Shown one piece after another: positions 12,001 to 23,400 of a stretch of 64,000 bases of DNA. This stretch comes from Seriola aureovittata (taxonomy: Eukaryota; Chordata; Actinopteri; Carangiformes; Carangidae). Position 1 is the first letter of the stretch. Each line of letters starts with the position of its first letter. The stretch is taken from the NCBI RefSeq assembly GCF_021018895.1, contig NC_079373.1, positions 19,165,501 to 19,229,500 on the forward strand, in the 5' to 3' direction. A program made the translations under genes and the position numbers. The notes beneath the pieces were generated by a model, which saw only the letters and a list, made by a program, of their open reading frames with translations, ran no database searches and was not told the origin of the DNA.

Positions 12001-15000
12001 CCCTAGAGTGTCTCCTCTAAACAGCAGCTGTCTCCAAAGAGATGACGCAATATGAATGAGATTATGTTAGTTATGGGAACCTACAGCCAATGGTAACATA
12101 GCAACAAGTGGTGATGATCACCAATATCTCCTGTAAACCTGTTACCTTTGCAGTGAGCGTAGGGCATCGTGATGACATACTCCTCATCCCTGCTCAGGAA
12201 CAGCAGCCTGGCTTTGCCATCCAGGATAGCTGACAGAGAGTTACCTGCCACAGCAGAAAGACAGAGACGACTGTGATTTAAGAGCAGAACCCCCGTCAAA
12301 AGCTTTCACCGACAGCCACTCACTGTATCTCGACACGCATGAACAAAGTGATCAAAATGGTGATCAAACCTTTGATCACATTGTTGTGTATTGATCTGTG
12401 CTGACCTTTCAGCTATGACAAACAGATAACATATTGTAGTATGCTGCATACCATAGAATTTGGACTTGGCCAGGATGCTTCCACTGATAGAAAAACCATC
12501 CTTCCTATTGCAGACATAAAAGGCAGAGATGGGCGGATGGTGGGACACCTGGCAGAGGAAAAGGAGACAGGCATTAGAGCAGCAGAGTGAGAAAGCGAGG
12601 TGTCAGATACCCTTTGGCATGAATTAAATTTTACACTTGCTGCATTTCACAGGTGTGTGCTCTGTGTGCTTGCCGAATTGTGTAAAAAATTTCACACAAG
12701 GGATGAATCATGTCCTGTTACGCGTTCTAGCTATGAATCTGGTTTAACCTGTTCAGCTATGTAGTAAGTGCAGCTGTCGGTCTGAGGATGAAGCCAGCAG
12801 CAACGAAATGTTTCCCCCAGGATCGGGTTGTAAGGCTTCTTCAGACCCTGAGAGAAAAATGCAAACACACACAGCAGTGTTAGTATTAATGTAACTTTCT
12901 TCTGACACGAACGTTTTTTCTCTTTCAAGTCAAATGTGGAAATGTTTTTTTGTTTGTTTTTTGTTTTTTTTTTTTAAACTAAGTTGGGCAAGATTACTGT
13001 TCCTTCACACTTAACCAATACCTAGTGGTGAGGACCAGTTACAATGCAGATGCTCACAGGGCCAAACAGGCTTCACGGCACTATTATTATGGAAAACATA
13101 ATACAAAAAAAACAGCTCTATAATTCAGAAGGCAAACTCCGATATAGATTAAGGTTGTTGTATAAAACTTCTACCCTTCCACCTACAGCAACTGTGTTAG
13201 AGGTAGTCAGCCCAAAAAGTGGTGAGTCAGCCCAGTTTAATCTACAGGGTTCATGTTGGGTGTTTTGCTGCTACTGAGTTATTAAATGCATAACAAGTGG
13301 AAATGAGTGGGAAGTGTCTTCAGACATTTTTACTGCAGAAATGGACCCTGCACAGAGTCATTTGTCAAGTGGCCGAGCAATACAGTGTCACAGAATGTCA
13401 TGTTAGCAGTTTTTGCACCATCTTTTTTGGGCTTACTATCCTCTAACACTCAGTGAAAATCTTCTAATGATCGTAAAACAGCCGCTTCCAAGAGCTTGAC
13501 AGGAAAATGTGAGTATAAACTAAAAGACCATAATGAAGGAATGTCCATTAAAAGAGCTGGTAATCAGCTGAAAATTGAATCCTTTGGTAAATGCATATTC
13601 TCTTTAAGATCATAAAATGCTATTTGAACAACCATTTAGTTATAGTGACTTACATATACTGTACTTTATTTAAAGAGGACCTATTATGGCCATTTTAAGT
13701 GTTAATCATTTCATTCTTGGTGTCGACTAAAAAAGATTTACATGCTTTAATGTTCTGAAAAGACATTAGTTTTCTTCTGCTGTACATTTTATACTGTACT
13801 CTCTTCACCCTCTGTCTGAAACGCTCTGTTAGAGCTCAGGGCTCTTTAAGGCCCCCCTCCTCCTTCTGGAGCTGGAGGCCAGTGTGGTCTGATTGGTCAG
13901 CTTGCCGGCAACTACCATGGCAACGACATGTTCCGCATGTTTTGTGTAAACAAACTTCGGATGACAATATTCACAATTTGAAATATTTGTATGAGAAACC
14001 TTTTGGTTTTTTTATGTGCGGACATTTCCGGACTAAAGGAATATAAATAATGGAGGAACAGACAGACGGTCGACAGGTAGTGAGTCTCCACTGCTTCACC
14101 TCCTGCTGGTTTACAATGCCATAAATCTGAATGAATTTAACGTTAGTGGTCATAGTTATTGAAAAATTAAGTCAGTGGTTAAACTGTGGATAATTTATCT
14201 GAGCTGACAAGGTACAGCATGTCAACACTAACAAATGTTTAAGCATTTATATCTTTGCTAAGCTGCTTCTTACTAACATGCTTGCAGGTGGGCAGCACCA
14301 AGAGAAGTATTGACGTCAATAGGACAAGGAAGTAATGTCTGGACTCCCAACAAGGCGTTTCATACAAAGGAGAAAATTGGGTTTTTACCCTGATGGAGTT
14401 ACTCCCTTTGATGTAAACTTTGATCCTCGTGACTCTGGAGACCATTTATGTGCACAAAAACCTATATAACACACCTTAAGTAAGGAAAACCCAGAAAAGC
14501 ATAATAGGTACCCTTTAATTATAGTAATCAACTGAACTGAAAAATGTAACTAAATTATTTCTAATGTCTTGTATCTATTGATTTACTGTGCCTTGAAAGA
14601 TAGACTGTAAAGCTTCCTAACTAGTTTCATTCAAAATGTTTATCATCTTTAAAATTATTTATCCAAAAACAGGTGTTGCAAAAAAAGGGGGTGTCTTCTT
14701 GTAATCAAGGCTGGCATATTTTAGAACCAATATTAACAAGCTATCCTGGCATGAGCAAGTCTTACCTTAGGTTTCTTGTAGAAACCAGACAAGTACCATC
14801 TCAACACCTGCTTGATCCGACCATATGCACTGTCCTCCAGCACAGCTCTGTGGTAAAGGAGCAATAAAGTCAGACACAATTGTAAAGAGATTCTTCATCT
14901 GTCATACTCAAAATGTACACACTATACCATACACTTTACATAACACTTTTAGTTACTGACTGTGAGAGCAGGTCAGCATGGTAGTAGTAGTCAGACAGCT

Positions 15001-18000
15001 TGTCCAGGAAGGAGCGTGGCTCCAGGATGAAGGTGGGCAGCACCACCTTGGACAGGTCCATGCCCGGCCGCAGCTGCTTCAGCAGGCTCCAGATCAGTCC
15101 CTTGTTCTCCTCTGATACAGTTTCCACCTGGGACGCCTCACCAGCCTGAAGTAACCCATACGGACAGAGGAAGGAGCAAAGGTGTGAGGATGACAGTGGC
15201 CTTATAGTCACATTGATGGCTCCCCAGTCGAAATTTAAAAAAAACAAACAAACAATTACATTTTACACTAATATTGGCTTACCAAGGTAAACCTGCTGAA
15301 CTACATCTATTCTTGCTGTCTTATATAACAAAAAGGGTAAAACTCACTCAGAAGGACTTACAACTCAAACAAAACAAGGAACAGCTCTCGTAGAGCTTAC
15401 ATACATAACTGTGAACTTGGTGCCTCACCTCAGCCATCTCCTCTGTACTTTGCTCTACATAGGTTGTGGCCTGTGGCCCGGGGGACAGCTCATCTGATTG
15501 GTCCATGTCGCTCTCTTCTGTCAGCCTTCCACCATTCTCATTGGCTGTAGTGTCCCAGTCGTCATGAGCCTCGCGCTCTGATTTGTCTGAAAAGCCGTCA
15601 TGCTCCATGTGGTGATTGCCCAGCAGCACAGTGTCATTCAACCTAATGGTAACAGAGGAGAAGTGAACAGAAGGGTTAGAACCACATTGAGCAACGCTAA
15701 CACTAAACCATTTCCTTGCTACTGCATGTCCAATTGCCAGTTAAGCTCTGACAAACCTATTCTGGAAATGCTGTTTGAAATTATTGATCAAGACTAATAA
15801 CATCAGAACTTAATGAGGTGATTCCTCCATAACAGTTTTTGTGACTTCGACTTATGGTTGTATTTTAATAGGTTTGGACTGGAATCATATGTGGCTCTCA
15901 TAACCTCAGCAAATCCTTACTGTGGATAATCTAATTGACGGTGGAAGCTTGATCAAAACACACGACTTTGGTCTTTGACCTTTGCTCACCAAAATCGAAT
16001 CAGCGCATCTCTGAGTGAATGTTTCTACCACATCTGAAAACAATCCCTCAAGGTGGTCTTGAGATATCGCAGTCAAGAGGCCAAAAACATGTTTTGAGCA
16101 GTCATTGTGACCTTGACCACCAAAATATAATCTGTTCTTTCTTGAGTCCAAGTGAACTTTGAACCAAATTTGAAGAACGTCCCTCAAGGCGTTACTGAGA
16201 TATTGCATTCAGGAGAATGGGATGGACAAGTGGACAACCCAAAAACCAAATCTCCTCCGACCCTGGCTGTCGCTGGCGCAGAGGTATAAAAAGCTGGTTG
16301 ACCTGGAGGGTCTGGGTGACTTTAATAAACCTGACCTTTCTGGTTGCCCCGACAACCAGGACACCACTTCATCCTCCCATGTTTCACACCTCCCTTTCAC
16401 CTGGTCTGAATGTGACTGGCTACGATCAGGGTACATTACACAAACAGGATAATGCATTCACGCACTTCACATACACACATACTGCACATGCTGACACACA
16501 ACGAAGTTGAGGGACAACTAATTCAAAGTGCATCTGATGCTGAATTATAATTTTCTTGAAGTGGAATTTTCCAGTCTTTGACAGATCAAACCCAGACATC
16601 AGGGCTGTCAGCACTTTAACAACTGGAGCAAAGTTAAAAAAAACGAGAAGCACAGCAGAGAAAGTCACACATCCACTTATAAATGGTCGAAGAAAGGAGA
16701 AGCGAGACTGGCAGATGGAAAGAGAAACAGGAAGGTGAAATCGATAGCTAAAAAGGAACATTGCGGTTCCAATCCTACAGCCATTTTACAAGTCCAGACA
16801 GTGGATGTCTGTGTATTCTGGTGGCACACATCCCAAAATAAAACACTCAGACACATACAAAGAAACAGACACACAAGCAGAAATTACAGCAGATCTTAAA
16901 TATATGCATATACAAAGGTTTTAAGTCAGATATTTCACAAATCCTCCACACTTTAAGTCCACACAAATACAGTCAAACATTAGCGTAAGACACTTGTAAT
17001 GTGTCATATGTTTTCAGAGCCACATTCAGGTTGCAGAAAACAAGGAATAAGCTTATTTGCCCAAACAACAATGGAATAGAGTTCAATTTTCAAAATGCCT
17101 GAAGGCTCGACAGACCTGAACAATCACATTCCTGCACACTCAGTGAATCACTAACCAACCAGTGATGTTACTTATTAACTCAAACACGCCCTGGAACAGA
17201 AGCAGCTTTCCTTACCTCAGAGATATACAGCACACAGACAAACTCTTCCTCAGAAATCAAAACACTACCAATGATGAAAGCAGCAAGTCCAAACAGAGAC
17301 ACAATCTGTCCTTATTTCCTCTCCGGTACGAGTGTAAATGTTTTTAATCTACTGTCTAAAGGTGCAGTGCTGTTTCCCTCTCTCTGGCACACCTGCTTCC
17401 TGAATGTGTCTGTGTATATTTCTGTCTGTGTGCCAGTGTGCGCGTGTGTACGTGTGCGTGTGTGTGTGTGTGTGCAGGCTGGCAACGGCTGTGTTGCTGC
17501 CGTCTCTTTCTGGGCGGTGTATGGTTCCTATTCTACTCCATCTTCCTGCTCCTCTGTCAGTCATGTGATTGTATGAGCAGTTGTGATTGGCTGCGAGAAG
17601 AGCAGGGAGGAGGGAGAGCTGGAATAGATGGCCTGAGGGGTGGGGGTGGGGGGTTCAGCCATGGAGGAGGTAATAATGGAAGGAGAAGGGTGGAGAGGAA
17701 AGGGATGTCTAATGTACAATGTAAACAGTACACAGACAGCGATGCACACATTCAAGCAGAAATGGGAGAGTAACTGATGCATGAAAAGAGAAAAAAAAAC
17801 ACGCAGAAGCACATGATCAAATATGAATACAGATTTATGACAAATAATACAAACCCTGCAGATGCAAAACAGGGTAGGATTTCCTATAAATAGAGCCACA
17901 CCTTGGCTGGGTTGCCATTGTATTTAAAAATTTGGTGTTGGTGGTTTTCTAGCTTTCTTGTTGCAGTTGAATAGTTCATTAATTTGGAGTCACATTCGAA

Positions 18001-20276
18001 GTTCACTACAGCCACAGTCTTCTACTGTCCACCACCTTAAGGAAGTGAACTGCCTCACTTTACAGCAAATTAAAAGCAGTTGCCTTCCCAGTCATCAGTC
18101 ACTGTTCAGCCATCTATATTTAAATTTAAAACCCTGCTAATAAAGCTTAATATTCTATTTTATTTTATAGACAATATGAATGTCAGCAGAAAATCAGGGC
18201 ATGACAAGTTTTGGAAGGCTTTGAAAACCAGGCAATTCTATTACAACATAAATCATCGAAAACTTTTCCAAACTTCTCAAAGACTCTGCTATCTTGCTGG
18301 TATGATCAATATTCTTTCCAGTGTCCAGTAAAAAAAGAGTTTTAACCACGAGGTGCTTCTTTATACACTCAATGAAGCAAAGCTGACTTCTAGATGTTTA
18401 CAGGATCCAATGTTAAAATGTAAAAAAAGATGATTACATGAGAGGATCAAACTAGGGCAACATCATACAATGGTTACACTGTTCAGCACAAGAGAAAAGA
18501 GTCACACTGCTCCTATGCAATTATTCCACATTTCATCAATGAAAAATGACTCACACACTCTCTCTCTCTCTCTCTCTCTCTCCGTCACACAGAATCACAT
18601 TTACACACATAGTTTATACACACAAGTAGGTCCATAGACAGCCTGATGCATGTAGCCCAGCTTCACTAACAAAGCAAAATAAAACAGTGACAGACTAATG
18701 ATTACACTACAAAGATGTTCCATTTGAAGAGTAATTGATTTTCAAGGGTAAATCCGCTTTTGATTTCATCTTTGATAACGTAGCTAAGTGCTGCTGGAAA
18801 GTTATTTTGATGCGTTTCTATTTTGAAACGAGGAGACTGTTGTGTGGAGCTTATTGTACTCGACTTCTTTTTTCTGTCTGTTTATCAGGCCTCTCGAGTC
18901 TTGAAAAAGTTTAAACTTAACTTTCTATTTTAAACCAAAGATGAGAATTACTGCTAATCATTTTTAAGACAGAAAACATTGTTTTCAAAATGGCCTTCTA
19001 AACTAAATAAAATGTATCATGGTCCAGAACTGGTTGGCTGGGGCAACTGGGCAACCATTATGGTCAGTAAGTGCAGTACCATCTATTTTTAAACTCATAT
19101 GGTCCCGTCTAGTGCATACATAAATTACTTAGTTTGGCAAACTTTCATTTTTCTCATGTATCGCTTTATCCTTTTAACTTTATTTAGCACTTTCAGTGGT
19201 TACAGATTCTGACAAGATTTTGGAGTTCTGGCTTTTTAAGAATGCAGGAATTACATTTGATCATTCTTTCCAAATGCAATCGTTTAACAACGAAATCAAA
19301 ATGTTACTAGAATGGTACGCACTACATAGCTAACACAGCTAACCTTGTCTGTTGCATCAGGGGCCGGTGTTTTGCATTTAGCAAACAATATCTCTGGGAG
19401 TCCATGTTTCTTCATCTGTGATTCTGAGTGAGTTGATGACCAGAAAGCACAGAGACTGTATTTTAGACCTACCATCCGGGAATTTCTGACTTCTGCATTA
19501 ATAAGACTAAGGCATAAATGTGTTGGTAGCAATGCCAAGAGTCTTGTGTGTGAATTGGAAAATGCAACAACTTGGAATGTGATTACAGGAAATGTAGACA
19601 ATCTAGTAGCAACAAATAATAAATGTAAGATGGAGTTACTTATATCTGAGTGGCTTTCAGTGTATGCAGCTGTATCTGAGTGCATATTACTCACTGTAGC
19701 AGCTCTGTGTCAGTGAGTGTGGTAGACTGCAGCAGGTGGAGTATATGGGAAGACTCTGAAGACGTGCTGATGTCTCCTTCTCTCCCTGCTTTGGCTGTCA
19801 GCTTGTAGAGGCTGGAGCAACTGAGAGCCAGCTCCAGGGCATCCATCCAGCATCGGCCTGAAGAGACAGACGCATTTTAGAAACAGGAAGGAATACCTTC
19901 AATAAATTCTGCTTGTGAAAATAATGAATTAAATATGCAAGAACGTACACTTCCAGCCACACATTAGACTCACCATCAGACTCTGAGGCAGCTCTGAAGA
20001 TCAGGTAGTTGCTGGGTAGAGGCTGTGTGATGGAGCCAACGTTCTCTCCTTTGGGACCCTGAGCATATGGATGAAGCAATGACTCACGCTTCATGCCATT
20101 TCAGTTATGTTGTACCAACAGAAATAAATGGCTCTCTCAAGGGCCATAATGTAGCATAATGAAGCACTGAACTGGAGAATTATCACTTAAAAATTAAAAC
20201 TATTGGTGAAAACACTGAAATATAGATAAAATTAAAGCCTGCTGATAAAATACTGTACTACAAAATTAACAAAAGG

Positions 20277-20328
<52 letters not shown>

Positions 20329-20333
20329 AATAT

Positions 20334-20422
<89 letters not shown>

Positions 20423-23400
20423 TATGTGTATATGTTTTAAACACTGCTTTATCATCCAGTGTTGCTAAACCAAATTTTAATAAAAAACTCCAGTAATGAC
20501 AACAACAAAAGTCCCTTGAAAAAAAAACAAAAAACAACTTTACAGCTTTAGTGCTGGTTAGAAAATTTTATGTGTGGCCATTCATTTCTATTTAGTAACT
20601 GTACATTAATTTTAATGTACATAGATAGTAGCCACAGTGTCTTTTTTTTTGTTACCATACTACCACTAGGAGGCAGTCAGAATTTTTCCATTCATAGACA
20701 TAGGGGCATTATCAGTGTTTTTATAAGCAAAAAATGGAAAAAGAAAAAAAGAAAACCAAATCAGATTTCACTGACACTAACATATACTACATAAAAAATA
20801 AAGAATTATCCTTTTACTGAATGAATATGTTTATTTATATCTTAGTCTGTCTCTGCATGATCACTGAAGTCTTCTTGATCATCTGTTACTATTGGGGCCA
20901 TGAAAATGCCAGTGAGCCTACAAACATGTCTGACCTTGACAGCCCAGATGGATTTGTCCAGCGGGTGGTAGAGCTTGAAGCAGAAACCGTCCTTTTTTGA
21001 GGGTCTCTCAATCAGTTTGCATGCACTAAGGAGGACGGTGCCCACCCAGTGGTCCGTTTTTGGGGTCTTATAGATCAAAAGAACTCCAGGTTTCAGGGCA
21101 CACCACAGCTTGGTCCAACTCTTTAAGGACCCACGGATCTAACAAAAAAAACATGGGATGAAAAGTGAGATCATTTCAGTATGAGAATATATAGGAAACC
21201 CAAGGAATATGATGTTAATTCACAATTAGATCTTATAAAACAACAGAAATTATGTGCAAGATACAGAAAAGGCTAAAAGTTTTGTAAATTGAACATAAAC
21301 ATTAACAGATTCTACGCTGCAGACAGATGATAAAAAAGTCTAAATAGCTTGTTGTCAATTGAAAGGCTCTGTGTAATACTGTTGAGACAACATCCCTGCA
21401 CCTTTAGCCAGTTGGACATGATGACAACACTGGGGTCCTTTAGTGCACTGAACAGTTCTTTAGCTGCCCGTTTCTTCTCTTGCCTGTAATTCTGCTTTTG
21501 GACCTGTGAAACGGAAAAAAAACACATGAATGAGTCATCAGTCTTACTGGTCAGAGGTCTGGTTTGAAAGGCAACACTAGGTGGAAGCAGAGTCAAAGAA
21601 ATACTACTACTTCATGCACGAATCCTGTTGCCTCTGGTATTAATTAAAATGAAATATCGTTGATCATTTTAAACACATTACAAAAGGTACACATTTAAAA
21701 TATAATTCAAAGACATGTCAAAAGGCTCACGTACATTTGACCCATTGAGTGCAGACTGAAAGAGATACTAAAGAGCTAAATTATACACACTACATGATAA
21801 ATCCAACAACAGTAATGATGCTTAATAATTCTCACCATTGTCTCAAGCAAGGAAAGGACACGTACCTTGAGAGACTCCTTCCGGGCCAGCTTCTCTGTGG
21901 GGGATGGGCAGTCCTTCTCGACACCATTAAACATCCTGGACTCAGACTGAAGGAGACGAGACGGTCAGAGATGATGAAGAGGAAGAGGAAGTAGAGAGAC
22001 TTAAAAATAAAGACAAAACCTGTAAGCTATTGAAACTGTTGTTTTGAAAAGGAACGTTTTGAAAATATTGGCTTGTAAATGTTTAAATTAGTCCAAATCT
22101 CACAAGTACAGATAAATACACTGTTGCCCATAAAGTTGCAATACATTTGTTTTCAGAAACAATCCTGTTTATTCCTATTTAAATGCATCAGTAATCACTT
22201 TTGACCAGGTGCAATGATTACAGTATGTGTCCCAATTACCCAGGTGAAATGAAATAAATCACATTGTCACAATCATCTCATGGAAAGAGGTAAAACATAT
22301 TTTATTCCAACTTTATGAGTAACAGTGTAGTTCAGTCTCTTATCAAATCTAGACTAATGATGATTAATTAATGATGTCCTGCAATAAGAGTTACCTAACT
22401 TGGCTCGCCTGCATTTTGAACAGAACATTATTTAATTGTTCCTGTTGCCACGGAGCACATCTGTTATGCCACAAGTGTGTGTGTAGCAGGTGGGTGGCCC
22501 TTTCAGTCAGCAAGGCAACTTAGCAGGCAGTCAGCTCTGATGTTACAACCACAAACCCACTGACTTCCTTGGTTAGACAGCAAAGGGCACCGACTGTTTG
22601 ATGGTCTCCACTGATCAGTAAGTAGAGATAATAATCTCAGTAGTAAGTTATCCTGTAATTTCACTGCAATATGTAATTACATAACCATTTGTTCTTTATG
22701 CACTAAACCAATATGACTCACAATATTATTTGGGGAACCCACACAGACGCTTAGACTTATCCATTTGTTTCCAAAGAAGCCGTTCTTTAAGCATAGTAGA
22801 CAACTACAACTCACTATAAATGACAACATGCAAGTGTTAGGCTGTGCTCAGTCTCCTATTGTCCCAAAAGGACTCTCAGGGTGGAAGAGAGGGCGAAAGG
22901 CCACAGATGCAGCTGCGCCTGTGAATTATTCCACATATAATAAGCAGTATTGCGAGACGAGGCGAGGCAAAGCGACAAGAGGAGAGGAGACAAGACAAGA
23001 TGAGATTACCCAATAGCCACTGGAAACATTTATTGACCACTCCAAATTAGTATTACCAAGGAATGGAGACAGATTTTTAGGAGTAATACAGCATAAGCAA
23101 GAAAGGCAGCATCAGGACAATAAAAATCCCAGCTGCCAAATAAATGGCTTGTGGTGCTAAAGACACAGTTCCCACCATGGCCTGATATATGAAATCCCAC
23201 AGCTTATATATGACTTTATTACATTTGGTCCAGTGTCATGAGTTAAAAATGTTAGTTATTCCTTGTTTGTTAGCATTGTTTTACCATAAAATTAATACAT
23301 CTGTTTTCCATTTCACAATCTCATATATTTCACAACCTATTTGTTAAACGCCCTAATATTAGATGACTTCCTCCAAAAACAATGCCTCAACAATTGTAGG

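Noticed and set aside
20232..20537. Minus-strand open frames over the AC/AT array
   Set aside because: Translate as Tyr-Ile and Cys-Val runs, which are microsatellite artefacts. The same applies to the CA/GT frames at 636-1232.
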